Positions 11,095 through 25,301 of a stretch of DNA of 64,000 nt are shown here, one piece after another. Where the stretch lies: assembly GCA_043228905.1 (NCBI GenBank), contig JBHGNT010000010.1:14694001-14758000 (forward strand). Reading direction: 5' to 3'. The notes beneath the pieces were generated by a model, which saw only the letters and a list, made by a program, of their open reading frames with translations, searched no databases and was not told the origin of the DNA. Positions within the stretch are counted from its first letter, which is position 1. Each line of letters starts with the position of its first letter. The translations under genes and the position numbers were made by a program. This DNA comes from Azolla caroliniana (lineage: Eukaryota; Polypodiophyta).

Positions 11095-11660
11095 TGAGTT
11101 ACCCTTCCAACGCCATCACAATGACCTTTGTTGATCTATCATGTCCACATATCATTGATCAAGTAGGATGAGGTGATGGGTGACAATCAAGAGTGCAATC
11201 TTTGAGTCAATGTGGCGACCATTGTTGATTTACCACGTCAACATATCACCGAGCAATAGGATGATGTGATGGGTGATAATCAAGTGTGCAATCTTGAGCA
11301 TTGACTGCAACATATCAAAACCTTCTTAGGACCCCAACATATGGTTGTGCTTGCAAGATGAGTTACCCCTCCAATATCAACATATCAACGATTATTCACT
11401 TACCATGAAAGCCATTAACGAATGGTAGGATTTGATGACACTTTAAATGTCTCCACAATGACAGTCAAGATTGCAATCTTGAACACCAATTAAGAAATGT
11501 CAAAACCTTATGCTACGAACCTAGATTTACTTATGCACATAGGTTGGTTGCACCTCTTTGCTCATTTACCATGTCAATGTATCACCAAACCATAGGATGA
11601 GGCACAAAATAAAATTGTCCACAATGACAATCAAGATAGCTAAATCATTTAATGAAGAAC
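11095..11660. repeat. Diverged tandem array, roughly 93-200 bp units
   Basis: At least four related units share a (t/c)accatgtcaa-catatcacc block followed by tgatgggtgacaatcaag...tgcaatctt. The first two units are about 93 bp apart; the later ones are longer and more diverged. Confidence 0.55.
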
Positions 11661-11883
11661 ACGAAAACAATAATCACAAGACCAATAGGAAGAATTAACG
11701 AGGGACAAGAGCAACTTGGTAACAAGCCATACGATGAGGCATAGAGTAAATTTGTCCACAATGATAATCAAGATAGCTAGATAATTTATGGAAGAACATC
11801 AAAACAATAATCATATGACCAATTGGAAGAATTAACGAGGGACAGGAGCAACTTGATAACACTTTTCTTATGCTAACACTTCG

Positions 11884-12057
11884 TATGTAGAAGTAGGCAT
11901 TATAGTTCCTCAAATACTATAGGAACTTTTGATATTACCCCTTATATATAATAATCAAGCCAATACTTTGCTATGTAGAAGTAGGCATTATAGTTCCTCA
12001 AATACTATAGGAACTTTTGATATTACCCCTTATACATAATAATCAAGCCAATACTTT
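11884..12057. repeat. 88-bp tandem duplication
   Basis: Two adjacent, almost identical copies starting tatgtagaagtaggcatta at 11884 and 11972. Only a t/c difference near the end (tatataataat versus tacataataat) is obvious, so the event is fairly recent. Confidence 0.85.
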
Positions 12058-14311
12058 TTAGCAAAACCTAGAAGATTTGATAGATGCTTAAAAATCATCT
12101 CCAACTAGGCTTCTCTAAACATATGCCTAGTGATATTTGAAACTCCTCTTCCTTCCTTCCTACTAGAACGTTCTTCTTTCTATGACTTTCTTGCAAACAA
12201 CATCATCAAAGAGAACAAAGGGACAAGTTTGAGATTTACATTAGTGGTGCATGGTGTTGGATTTGGGTATTTTCACAAATGGCTACAAATTACAAATTAT
12301 TGGGACCAAATACTTTGCTAGTGGCGTCAAGTCTATAACAACCCATATTTGTTGCAAGATGATGTCTCAATCAAGGCATTTCTAACACATGACCACACTG
12401 TCCTTTCCAAATCATGATCATTTGGTAGGTCTCATTTGGTTCAACAAGTTTTATGGCATGCGTATTTTTATGTGCTTATGACCGACCGTTTGAAAGTTGC
12501 ACATAAGATGTGTGTGTTCTTGTCCATCTCCTTCCTAAATCATCCCTCTTTTAAAATGAAGCCCTTGGAAATAATAAAAAGAACCCACAAAGAAGTTTAA
12601 CATAACATCATGTAACATCCAATGGGCACTAAGAGTGTTTGGCATAGTGTAAGTGTAAATACAAGAGAACAAGAGACTATTAGTAAACTAATGCTTGCCA
12701 TCACATTCTTAAATTGGAGTTTAGGAATCCTATAAATAGGATAACTTTATTCTCATTATCCAAATTTCACCACTATTGCTATCTAACTCTAGACTACATG
12801 GAGCAAAGGTCAATTCCCTTGTCATTGGATCCCACACTCAAGGGTTATCTAGCCTTTGGAGTATGTCATGTCTGTAGCTTGTGGATCATCGAGAGTACTG
12901 TCATGTTCTTATTAGGATGTTAGCATGTTATGAGATGATATATGCACTTATGATGTCATACAAATTAAATTAATAGCTTGAATCTTGCATTAGATAAGCT
13001 GCTCTAGAACCTTTATAATGCATACCATTGCGCAGTCATTTTTCCATTCCAACAAATTACACACATATATCATGGGGCAAGTTTGAGCTCATATAAGGTC
13101 CTCATCTACATAATGCCCTAGTATGAATAATGGGAACATACTCATGTTGATCACTTTTATTTCATATGCTCCATAAGTTATCCTTCTAAACCGTTTATCG
13201 GATATCATAGCAATTTGTTATTATTCCACTGAAAAAATCAATACATGCATATCCCTTTGCGTGTTTTCCTTTGGCTTCTAAAGAATTGGATAATACTAAG
13301 TGTAGACAATACGTAAGGTCCAATTATTGAAATTTGAGCCTCGCGTCCCTTTTCTAATTTAATGCCATTGTAAAATGAGTAACTTATTTCAACTCAATGG
13401 TATATGCTTATATGCAATATCACAACCTATTTGATGCTTTTCACCATGGTTTGTCTTCTCATAGCCACATGCAAGTTTACAATAACATTGCTTATTGCTT
13501 ACTCGAAGTAGTAGGACATGTCATTCTGATCTCATTCCCCTAGTTTGAATCAAAATCTCATTGTTTTCATCATCAAAATAGGTGAAGATATGTACATATC
13601 CTCAAAATGGTTTAAATAAGACTCACATATTCATAATTATTTGCTTCCTTCTCCATTTCCTTTTGTCACATGACGTTATGTGCTACACTTTGTGTATGGT
13701 TATGAAGACACAACATCCATACATCATCTACCAAAATGTACACATTCTCAATTTATATGAATTCATGCTACAACGATATGTGCACATATTCATGTGAGTG
13801 TATGCTTTCAACTATAAAACATAGTTGCTAAAGTGGGAAACTTGTAAAAATCTTATTCAAGATTCACATTTTTGCACAATGTTGACACTTTTTTTCATGA
13901 GATTTTGCATAGTTTGTAGATGCCACTTGTGTGTATTACTACTTCTATGCTTTGGTACTTCAATGTTTGATGAGTGTGGGCATATGACATCTCGTACACA
14001 TTGATGCTATGTTCTAATCAAAATTAAAGGACGAAAGAGAATAGGTGAACACATTCGTCTTGTATGATAGTTGAGGCTCATTGCAACAATTTTACACAAA
14101 CCTATATGCTTGATGTCTCACTCATTCAAATGTTAAAAACTATTTGTACATGAATCGGTATTATATGGAGAGAAATGTGGTATGTTTTCTTTTTTAGCGA
14201 GCCAAATAAAAAAAAGTGAAATCATTGAGCATTGAAGCCTCAAGCAAGTGCTGAGTGTAAAGTTTAAACTATTCTTCCCGAGAAAAAATGGTTCTTGTCA
14301 AGTTCGTATCC

Positions 14312-14347
<36 letters not shown>

Positions 14348-15680
14348 TTATTTATTTGCTCATAAGAACTCCTAGGAAAAGTTTCAAGGGATTTTTCTCT
14401 TGTTTCAAAAAGCCAAAAAGAGATTACTCATATAAGAACTAGAGTCTTACACATTATTCTCACGTTTGAATCTCTCGCGGTCAAACTACAAATCCTGACA
14501 TAAATAGGGCGCACGAAATGCAACTACTATATCATATATAATGTCACGGGTTGATACGTTTGGGTTGCATTGGATCTTCTAAAGGGCGGTTACTATGAAC
14601 ACATCAAGGGGCAATGGGCCTATATGTGAAAACCATGTGGCTCAAAACATGTTAAGGGGCTGAATAGAAGTTCTCCCTTCATTCATAGAGTTACAAACCC
14701 ATTGGCTGAAAAGGAATAAGGGAAATCATTTTGAAAATAGAAACAAAAGACATATTGTTGTGGTATTTGTGCGATACGATTCTTCTTAAAGACGCCAACA
14801 TGTGACCAAATGGTAAAGTTTTCCCTCCCGTCTTTGTAATTTTTGCTAAAAAGTTAAAGCACATTGGGTCCCGCCCCCCTTTCCTTCCAAGTCTCCCATC
14901 TAATGTGTTGGAACATGCGTGGGATGGAATTCACATATAGATTCATGAAACAACACCTAGCAATAGTGATGTGCATCATCATTATGTAGCACCGAATCAT
15001 GATAGTTGGCGATCACCTGTTAATAGGATGACGCACATGATTGGGATGCCACAAACAATGTTGCTGGCATTTTACAAAGGGATGATGTCATAGGACGATA
15101 TGAAAAATGTGTCACTGTCAGGGACATATTGTAGGACTCATTGCACAAGGCCATTAAGTTAACTTTGACTGATCATGCATGTAATGTTGGATCTATGTTA
15201 GCCTTACCCTCACTGTTAAACTTTGAAAATATATCAAATGTTCCTTCATTGAGAAAGCCTTGTTTTTGGAAGCAGGACTCGTTTTTTTTCCGAGACCACG
15301 TCTTTCTTATCTATTCTTTCATGGTATTACATCGTCAAAAGTTCACCACATCTTCACTCTTAATTTCAAGCTTCAAAGAACTATGTACTATCAAAATTTA
15401 AAGAGTCACGACAACTTCAAGGCTGAAATTTCAACTCCCTAAACTTTAAACGCGTCCTATAATGGTTTGGATTAAGTTTGTGGTTAAGTTTTTTATGACA
15501 ACATGTAGATAAAGCCCTCCCTCTCGATCTTTCACACTCATCAATAGCTGCCAAAATAACCCTAATAATCAATTCCCAAGTAAGAAAAAAACACACTTGA
15601 GACTAAGCATGAGTAGCTAAATTTTCTTTCCATGCATGCTACTTGAACACCGCTTGCCGCTTGGTCACTACTTGGGTTCA
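12058..15680. other. AT-rich intergenic DNA, no gene recognised
   Basis: Only short ORFs without domains. There is a (TA)n run at about 14313-14343. No LTR pair, inverted repeat or RNA gene was seen. Confidence 0.5.
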
Positions 15681-15685
15681 CTACT

Positions 15686-16640
15686 TGGGTTCAGGTAGGG
15701 GTGAGGTATTATGGATGGAAAGAAAATAGCTAAACATAGTCTCTCAAATGTGCTTTTTTCATACTTTGAAGCCATTGTTGAAACCATTTCCATTGTAAGT
15801 TCTTGATCATTATCCTTCATCCAATATCTTTGGTTTAATTTGAATAATCTTCCAACTCCTCATCAACTCTCCTCTTAATGTTTTTTTATTTCTACTTACC
15901 TTTGGAGACTAATGTTTTTTTTCTTCTCAACCCATTGTATGCAACCAATTTTCTATGACTCGTTTTCTAGCACTTGAATGTTTCAACTGTGGTACTATTA
16001 TCTTATTGGCCATGACACTCAATTATCACTTACACTATTTGGTTCTTGGTCTTCACAGTAGCAAATTGGTCCCACGCACATTTTGAGCATAACATAACAC
16101 ATCAAATTGTTATCACCGCTTTGCATTGAATTTGAGTATTGCACTACTCATCAAATTTTTATCACTCCTTGGATTCATGTAGGGTTGACATATAATGGAT
16201 GGAAGGAAAATAATGACAGTCTCTCAAGTGTCCTTTTCTCATACTTTGAAGCAATTGTTGGGAACCAATTCCATTTCAAGTTCTTGATCATTTCCCTTCA
16301 TCCAATATCTTTGGTTTAACTTGAATAATCTTGCAACCCCTCATCAACTCTCCTCTTAGGTTTATTGATTTCCACTTACCTTTGGAAATTGGAGACTAAT
16401 ATATATTTTCTCTCAATCCGTTGGAGGCAACCAATCTTCTACGACTCATTTTCTAGCGCTTGAATGCTTCAACTGTGGTACTATTATCTTATTGGCCATG
16501 GCACTCAATTGTCACGTATACTATTTGGTTCTTGGTCTTCACAATAGCAAATTGGTCCCACATGCACTTTGATCCCTACTCAACACATCAAATTGTTATC
16601 ACTCCTTTGCATTGAATTTGAATGTTACACAACTCATCAA
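15686..16640. repeat. 486-bp tandem duplication
   Basis: Two adjacent copies with a period of about 486 bp, for example ggtactattatcttattggc at 15991 and 16477. Similarity runs from the ggatggaa(a/g)gaaaat block to catcaaattgttatcac. Copies differ by scattered substitutions and small indels, and neither has an open frame. Confidence 0.85.
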
Positions 16641-16644
16641 ATTG

Positions 16645-18310
16645 TTACAAGATCTCATAAGAACTCTGAGTATTACAAAAGTAAAGTCCACATGCATGGG
16701 GCTCACAAATTCCATTAATGCTCATTTTAGCATTGTGCCATTGACAAATCACTTGGTAAGAACATTCATAAGATTCACTCTCCATGACACGAACAATGTC
16801 AAACATCATCAAAGCATATAGAAAACTTCCCATGTGCATTTTTAAGAGGTTAGGCATTAGCTATTGCATAACTGTATTTCTATGTTTAGAAACATCAATA
16901 CCACATGTGATATTTGTCCTACACTTTCTAAGTCCAAAAAACATCACTTTGCATCCTTGGTCAAAAGCACATATGCCCCACAAGCTTATCTTAAATATTT
17001 TGAAAAATTGTTCATTCACCAAATCAAACAATTCATTATTATTGGTGAGATACGCCATAACATAACTTGCATAGTTCGGTTATGGGTTAATTAGGAGTGA
17101 ACCACGCTAGCACTCAATCAAAATATTCCCCATTTACATAAGGAGGGTAGGAGGATAGTGTGTCACTAACATTTTTAATTCTCCTAATGAAGAAAGTTGC
17201 AATTAGAATTATTGTAGATGTTGTAGAAATGCTTTAGCCATAATATTGCCTCATTAATCACAATGTTGAGTATTGTAACGGTATTTACTATTGATCACAA
17301 TATTAAGTATTCTAACTGGCACTCATCACAACATTGTGTTCCATATATGTAGCACAAATTAATTATCTTTACGAGTATCATGTCTCTCCTAATGAATTTG
17401 TTGTTTCTGTGAAAATGATTAAAATATGATTTTGCACATGTAGTTGAAGATCAGATATTTTTTAGAATAATGAAGGGTATATCCACATTTTGACCACTTG
17501 AGAAAGGGTCAATATTTCTAGAAAGACAAAGTGTAGTAGTGCCCACAATACGAAGGCATAGCTGGATACTACGAAAACATTTTACAATCTGTACTTGCCA
17601 TTTATAAGTACCTTTTACTTTTCATTGAATTTGGCTTTTTAAAATTCTCATAGTGTACAACGGTCATATGTCAAGAAGCGCTAATAAGTGCTATACTCAA
17701 TTTATTAACCCTCAAGAGTCCTTGAAGCTAGCCTCTCTTGTATATTCCCATAACTTGTACATCTTACTTGAATCACTAGTTCATTACACGCCCTTTAGTG
17801 CCTTTTTCTTTAAGGCAAGTCTAAAGTTCTTCAATATGTTTCTCTCTTAAGGCACGAATAAAATTGATAAGTATACAAGTAGTCGAATGAGAGCTCCCCA
17901 CACAAACTTTAGAATGTACGAGCACTTGAACTTGAGACCATGTTGATGCTCTCGCACACTTTAGAGCTTTCATTTACATTGAGTAGATTCCTTGAGTACT
18001 CCTAACGAGGTGGGAAAAAACTTATCACAAATGAAAATCAACTAATAAAGGGCAAACAAATGTTCTTTCGTGGGGATCTCAAACAAAAAAATACATGAGG
18101 AAGTCATCTTGTGGAAGATTGTGTAGTCTGGTCAATCATACAAGGAATTTTGAAATAGCTACTTATCAACGTAATAATTACAAAGCTTATTCATCCAAAA
18201 AATGAAATTGTTTGGACTGAGAAATAGCTCGACAAATAACGCCTAATAACACTTCCAAAACCAAATCATTGCAAATCAATTTTTTGAAGATTGTCACCAT
18301 GTTATCTAAA
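16645..18310. other. AT-rich intergenic DNA, nothing recognised
   Basis: ORFs of about 60-90 codons are present on both strands, without domain or exon signature. A short tcacaat(a/g)ttgagtatt-like word recurs near 17255-17315. Confidence 0.45.
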
Positions 18311-18315
18311 ATGCA

Positions 18316-18590
18316 TTTTAGTAGCTTGGCACACTATAGCAAATTTCTAATAGAATCTTCATCAATACTTTAGCAAGAACATAGTATATTTCTATTAGAA
18401 TTTAAGTATCATGCGATATCTTTGCAAATTGCTTGGCATACATTTGACATATTTTAGTAGCTTGGCACAACATAGCAAATTTCAAATAGAATCAATCTTT
18501 GCCAATACTTTTTTGGGAACGTAGTATATTTCTACTAGAATTTAAGCCAATCATGCAATATCTTTGCAAATGGCTTGGCATACATTGTCC
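18316..18590. repeat. 136-bp tandem duplication
   Basis: ttttagtagcttggcaca occurs at 18316 and 18452, and the following sequence through gcttggcatacatt is repeated with small indels. Confidence 0.8.
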
Positions 18591-18599
18591 CTCTTCACA

Positions 18600-20120
18600 G
18601 TTGACACATTTTGATGCCTCTAGTCAGCCCCACTTCAATAAGCTAATTTCAATACCCTTTGATAATTTTCAGCAGTCTACATAGAAATTGCTAACATGCA
18701 ACATCAATTTATTAATTGCAAATCTTGTGGCTATAACTAAATGATGGACTACTAGATATTGAGGTTACACATAAAAAGTAATTTGTTTTCCCAATGGCAA
18801 TAGATATTTCATGATAGGGTAAACAAGATGAGTGATTAAGTCAAGGGTTTTAAATGGATTTGTGTTGAGCAATTATACAAGAATTTCTTCCAAGTTGCAT
18901 GACCATGTAAGAGCATTTACATACACATGTTGTAATCATTACTCACAATAGATAGAATTTACTACATCAACAAAATAGAGAGTGGAGGTTTGTTTTTTTT
19001 ATGAGGTGGATGTGAGAGGTACATGTGATGTGTCAAGGCAGTTGTGCTTACAAGGGTCCATGTACAAAGTGATATGTATATAATGAAATGATGCCAGTGA
19101 ACCCCATGCATTGGGTGTTTGAATATGATAACATGTATAGGTCTATGCCAATGCTTCATAGTTCTTTGACATGTCTACCAAAGCAGCCAACCTTTAGTTT
19201 ATCTTTTTTGATCTTTCAAATTTCATAACTAGCAGCCAAATCAGGTACTCAATTTGAAGCATATTTCGAAACTTAACTACTTTCTTTTTCGAATTCAACC
19301 AAGCTCCATTTCGAATTTTATCTCAAAGAGACTTATGTGACTCCTTGAGAATATTGATGAACAGGCCTTACTAACCAAATGCTTGAGCCTATGCCAAGAA
19401 TATGCACTAACATTAATTAATATAATGAGCATAGACTATTTATCATATTATTTAAAATGTACATACATATATATGTCCACAATATGGTTGGTTGTGAAGA
19501 AGATAACAAACCTTAGTGATTCTAAAACCTAAACACATTGAAATGATTCCTTAAGCCCCCCTCCCCCTCGAAATTGTGACTGACTTTCTTTTTATTCACT
19601 TTATATGTGAACACATTAAAAGCACATACTACTGCATTAAATGGCAAAAGTCTTTCTTTTTCTTTGTTGCAATCCATAAAAACTCAAACACACCCTACAT
19701 ATCTCCAAAAAATGTGCTCTGAGTTCCCCGTGACAAATTGAAATACATTACACTTAAATCAATGGTATTCACAAGATACTTTATCCCTTTGAATTCATTC
19801 CACTTTCATGCAATTAGATTTAAGTGTAGAAAAAACATCTTGAATAGAATATGCATTTGAGATGAGATAAATTTAAACTGCAATACAAACTTCATTTCAA
19901 GTATCCACAACCATCGATATTCAACACTATAATGGATGTATTGTGAATACTGGCTATTAGTTCTGTTAGTAACACACACTACTTATTTTCTATTACGTTG
20001 TGGTAGTTATTATTCCATGGTACAACATGTATATCAGTATAACAGTGTCAATGACAATTCTATAGTACCAAGTGTATATCAATGTAAATGTGGAGCAAAC
20101 AACCACAGGTTTGAGATGAT
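18600..20120. other. AT-rich intergenic DNA downstream of the IST1-like gene
   Basis: No coding region recognised. It should contain the 3' UTR of the minus-strand IST1-like gene next to 20120; no clear poly(A) signal can be singled out. Confidence 0.45.
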
Positions 20121-23100
20121 TTACCGTTTTGTTTTAAAACTCTGAAATAAAGAAGACAATCTATCATAATCTGGGAGTTCTGAATGAGCATGAGTACTTG
20201 AAAACCCAACTTCTGGATCTATATCTCTATCAAAGAGGTTACTTCTATAACTATCAGTGTCAAGGTTGCCTTCTTGTTCATGTTCATGTTTCCTTTTAGA
20301 ATAATTACTATCACCATTCAATGGGTTATTTTCGTTGAAGATTTTATGAACGTTTATACTTCCTTTCTCTTTAGCATTCTCATCAAACAGCGGATCTTCA
20401 TTCTTTATATGGTGCTCATTGTCTGTAGTATACATCACCGATTCATATGTCTTGTCTCTCGATAATGGAGCATAGTCATCTTCATCAAAATCATATTGGA
20501 ATTCCTTACTTTGATCAAAATGTTTATTGGCAAGAAGAGCTGCAGCTCGGGCAGCATTTGCTGCTCTCTCAGCCAATTTAACTGCTGCTTCAGCAGCAGC
20601 AACAATATCATATAAAGAATCTTTTGTATGAATTTTTGTTTCAATTTTATCATCATCATTAACATTCTTACCATCATCATCATCATTGTCATTACCATCA
20701 TCATTATGAAAAATATGCGGTTGAATATGATGGCTATCTTCTCGTAGTTCTGGATCAACTCTTCCTAAAGATTCATTCACATAATTTGTCTTTAACAATT
20801 GGTTCACAAACGGCAAAACCAAGGGAATGCTTTGTTTTTCATCCTGCAAAATGCCAGACAATCTATAAATATATTTTCAAAAGCTTTGAGACAGGTACAG
20901 TGAATTAAAATATTATTATTATTATTTTGGAAGGAACTGGGAGTGCTTAATGATATCTCTTTAGGATTTTGTGATGATGTAACCTTAGGTTCTCCTCTTT
21001 TTGTTTGCTGATACTGTTGTTTCTCTTCATAACGTGACTGTAATGACATCTGCGTTGCACCCATAAATATGTTTGATCCCTCCTGAAAATAAAATTAACA
21101 TGGGTGTACCCATAGTATATATAAGCTAGCATGTTATGAAGACAAAAGTTACAAGAAAGCTATTGCATTATGATGAGAAGAGATGATAATACTTACAAGA
21201 AGATCTTCAGGAGCCTTAAGAAGCTCTGATTCTGAAGTTGTAGGGTCCCAGTCTACACTTAACTCTGATGCTATATCCTTCATGAGTTTCAACTTTACTT
21301 CTCCAGAAGGTGGCCTAATAGACAACTTTTCAATCACCTGTCATAACAGACCAGGATTTTCAGATGCTCATATTGGTTGTGAATCAGAAATCATTAAGAA
21401 GTTTGTGTCGCGTAAATCTTTCTAAGAACAATATTTTGGGTGTGAATGCAGATATGAAAGATGAACCAAGATACCCGCATAACTAAAGAAAAAGTCACCT
21501 TCTCCAAACCATAGTGAAGAGAGAATACACATGTGTTCATTCGGATGAAAGCATCTCAATGCATGAACAATCACATATATATGTACATAAATCCACACAA
21601 AAAGAATACATTTAGATCGAAAGTAAATTTCAAATCCATCCTATAAAAATCATAAGTAACAATAATATGTACATGTGAGAAAAGAACAAAAGATGACACT
21701 GGCCTCCATTACTCAAGAATTTCTAAATACTATATATATAAATTATGTACAGGAATTTATATACTAAGCAGAAGATTTAATTTAAACAATCACATAAAGG
21801 AATTTACGCACCGATAAAGTAGAATACGGAAAGTTCAAATAGATAAAGTTACCAGCCTGTTTACACCACAATCAGGACGCAGTTCAGCTGCTGAAGCTAC
21901 AAACTCTTTTCCATACTTAGAACCCAAAAGGTTCCCAATTTGAAGTAACTCTGGGAGATCAGCACACCTTGGGGCAGCAAAAATTATACTAGCTACTGCT
22001 TCTTTCAGATCGATTGGACATTGCCTAGACACAAAAGAAAGCAAGAAAGATATATCAACGTCCACTAGCGGCCAAAATCATCCGTGAAACAAATCATGAT
22101 TACAAATTGACATCAGACCTTCACACTAATGCATACTTCTAAAAATAAAAGATTTGGGTTTCCTAAAGCTCATAGTGCATGAGGTGGGTTTATAAGATCA
22201 TTGATGTTGTACTCGCAACTATTTCTAGATCTACTTTGACGTTGACTAGAAAGAAAGATATATTTGCATCTACTAGAGGCTAGAATCATCCTATGAGACA
22301 GATTATGATTACAAGTATGAGTAAGTTCTGGTTTGAATCCATACTGAAAAAAAACTAAAAGCTTTGGGGTTTCTTGATCTTAATGCATGAGATGGGTTTA
22401 TAAGATCATTTATCTGATACGGACTACTAGTTTCAAACCTGTTGGGCATTGCCTAGTTATACTCTACTAGATGCAGAAATCTGCCTAAGAGACAAATCAG
22501 GTTTACAAAAGTGACTAACTTCAGGTTAATCCATACTGAAAAAATAAAAGATTTGGGTTTTCCAACAGAATCAAGATGAATGATAATGTTCTTAGTACAT
22601 GAACTGGATTTACAATTGGTAATGATTCTTCAGATAGTTTTAAAAAGCATATATGCATAACTACTGTGTAGGAGACTAATAATTAGACAACGGTGTTGTT
22701 TATATGAACCCGAACCTTTGTGCCTCAATGATTGGAAGTCGCACAGCAATAAGTTCACAAAATAGCTCAATTATCTCATAAGCTGCCATAATATTCTGCT
22801 CACGATATATATGTTCCACCTGTTCCAGCAGTTTAGACATTCTAAGTATATTCTTAAATTTGATTGAAAGGTGTTAAATATTAGGAATAACTCTGTGGCA
22901 ATTTGGAGTCAATTGGGAAAATAAATAAATAAACTCTGGTGTTTTTGAGTTTTCCCTTAAATATGACCTCCAAAGTGTCTACTTACCCTAATGCAAGCAC
23001 TAGGCTCTTGATCACTTTGAAGCAACTTTACCAATTCTCTCTTCATCTGTTTCAGTTGAATGTCTCTCTTGTTCCTCAGCAGCTTAATGCGCGATATTGC

Positions 23101-24549
23101 AAGGCGTAGCAAGGTTTTACTGTAAAAAAAGTTATTTCGGCGGAAGCATAAGAAGACATAACAAAACACCATAAACATTGGTCATATAATGTTGCAACGC
23201 ATAACAAATTTTTGCCTGAAATATATATTTCTTCTGATGATGAACAGACTGGAAGAGAAAAGTACCAAAAGCTCCATGAAAGGCAACTTGTAATATCCTT
23301 CACTTTTGTTTAAATTTCATGAATGTATGTCCGGAACATATGAATATCAATCTATTTTCAATTTCTATTTGGTAGTAACTTTGGTCTTATAAACTGCACT
23401 AGCCTTTTATAGACACTGAGACAATAAATTTTCATGCAATGCAGACACTTGCGGTTTAGATATTTCCCCCAAGTGAATTTTGTTATTGTTAACATTCTCT
23501 CACTTTTTATTTTCATTTGTCCATTTATCCACGTAGTGAATAATTATCAAATATTCTTCTGTCATGCATGCCTTTGAAGAAGTTTTTCAAACATAAAATA
23601 GGCCTGGGAAAATCTTTGTAGAAGTAAAATTTTCTATTTTGTCATCTCTAAAAGTCCTTTTGTCCATCTAGTTTTAATGATCGGAGGTAGAGTATCCTAT
23701 CCCTCTTCAAGTTTTAGAGGTAACTTGATTTTTTCTAACCTAATTCTCAAGTCGTGATGAAACATATAAATCTCCAGATTTTAAAAGCTTTATCACAAAT
23801 GTAAATTTCAAGCTTCTATAATTTATTGCTTTGCTCAGTCTAATTCCTTTTTTCTTGTCCTTTTCCATGTCCAACCTTCTAAGTTATTTCATTTACTGAC
23901 TTCTATATCTTTCCCTCTCTCATTTGTTACTCTTAATCTCTTATCCATCTAGTGGTAAGAATTTTATGCTGTCAACACAAGGTTGTGGGTTCAAAATGCC
24001 ATATCAGTTAACACAAGCATCTCAACTATGACCCCAATTCTCTCTCTCTCATAACGCGAGAATGTGAAGCTTTTACTCATCTAAAAGGAATGTATTGATA
24101 ACTTTCATCTTGTTAAGTCGTTAGAGAATCTCCAAACATATCTATTGCAAGTTCATGTTCTACATTAGGGTTGCAACGGCGAACTTTCACTTCCTAGATC
24201 TAAAATCACAGACTAAAATGGTGAAGGGAGAGGATTCGTATTCACAAATTCGAAATTCACTGGTTCCAAGAAGAAGATATCAACATCAGTTGACTAGTTG
24301 ATCTTCTAGGAGAATCAAATAGAAAACCACACAACCAAGAATTGAAGCAAAAAAAAGAAACAAGGAGATTAAAACAAATCTATTCAAACGATCATATAAA
24401 TAAAGGGAGAAAGATCATCATCAAGTGAGTATTTGATCGTCTGATGGAAATCAAATGCAAAAGCAGCCATAAGCAAGGGAGGGGGAGAACAAAAAGAAGT
24501 CCTACCATTTTGGAGAGTTGAAAGGGGTGCCGAAGAAGGATTCGAACAT
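20121..24549 (-). CDS. IST1-like protein (ESCRT-III/Vps4 regulator), 7 exons
   Basis: Predicted exons (minus strand): 24506-24549, 22987-23119, 22716-22819, 21853-22024, 21197-21337, 20984-21082 and 20121-20843. All are joined in phase with GT-AG introns, giving 471 aa. The start MFESFFGTPFNSPK is the usual plant IST1-like N terminus. The IST1 domain covers about residues 11-180, with KTLLRLAISRIKLLRNKR, EPSACIRV|EHIYREQN and CPIDLKEAVASIIFAAPRC as key blocks. After it come an Ala/Glu-rich helix and an acidic Asn/Asp tract. The C terminus ends LPDYDRLSSLFQSFK, resembling the MIT-interacting motif that contacts Vps4/LIP5. Known family role: regulating Vps4 disassembly of ESCRT-III during multivesicular-body sorting on endosomes. 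The frame stays open upstream of the ATG through an acidic GAC/GAA-repeat stretch, but no ATG is there. The exon 6 donor (AAG|GTTACA) is the least certain junction. Confidence 0.88.
22020..22640. repeat. Diverged triplicate repeat in intron 3 of the IST1-like gene
   Basis: Three related segments share ggacattgcctag / gggcattgcctag, a ctact(a/g)g(a/c)gg block, an acaaatcatgattacaa-like block and aaaagatttgggttt. The first segment starts with the 5' edge of exon 4, so the later copies carry decayed versions of that exon edge and splice acceptor. Confidence 0.6.
23949..24060 (+). mobile_element. tRNA-derived SINE fragment in intron 1 of the IST1-like gene
   Basis: An A-box-like tctagtggtaagaat at about 23949 and a B-box-like ggttgtgggttcaaaatg near 23981-23999 lie about 35 bp apart, as in tRNA-derived Pol III promoters, followed by a (tc)n-containing tail. 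It is antisense to the host gene. Family and ends are not determined. Confidence 0.45.
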
Positions 24550-25239
24550 GGCTAAGCTTCTTACTCCGTCGTTTTCTTCTTCTTCTTCTGATTCGTCGTC
24601 GTCGTCGTCGTCTTCACAAGGATTTGCAAAATTGCAGGAATTGCCCCCAACCCCACCTCCCCCAAATTTTCTAGAATTCCCCAAAATACCCCTCTCCTAA
24701 TTTCTTTGAGATCATCATGAGATTCATCATCATCAATGCCTGGAATAATGGAAGTAAAACACCTACTTCTCATTCGAGTAATACACACGCTTAGAGGGCT
24801 CAGGTAAAATAAAAACACATCCTTTACATCGATTTGCCTACAAGAAGAATCGCATGGGAAACTGCTTAGAAGATGAAGAATCGCGTTGGATTGCATTGCA
24901 AATAATTAACTTATATGGAAAAAAATGAAAGCATGCCATGGTTTGGAAGATTGTGAACACGCTTGACTTGCTTCGTGCAAACAGATACATCCATTAGATT
25001 CCTCTACAAACAAGGCCTCTTCCCACAACCCCATTGTATCGATTGGCTCACATTTCTTACACATTATTGTTATGCCCCTATTTCATGGGGGTCCTTAAAA
25101 CCACAAGAAAACACGATTGGGACATAAGTTGGGACGCACAACACACTCATATATCATATAAACAAGATAAATCTTACAACAATCCCAAATTTGGGACAAA
25201 CCATAAGCCAAAACTCAGAGTTGGGACAACTCCCAAACA

Positions 25240-25265
25240 ACACACACGCACACACACACACACAC

Positions 25266-25298
<33 letters not shown>
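25240..25298. repeat. Compound (CA)n(GA)n microsatellite
   Basis: acacac tract directly followed by a gagaga tract. Confidence 0.95.

Positions 25299-25301
<3 letters not shown>

Noticed and set aside
24502-24684. N-terminally extended start for the IST1-like protein
   Set aside because: The extension lacks an ATG (it opens with TTG), is encoded by trinucleotide repeats, and the family starts at MFESFF.
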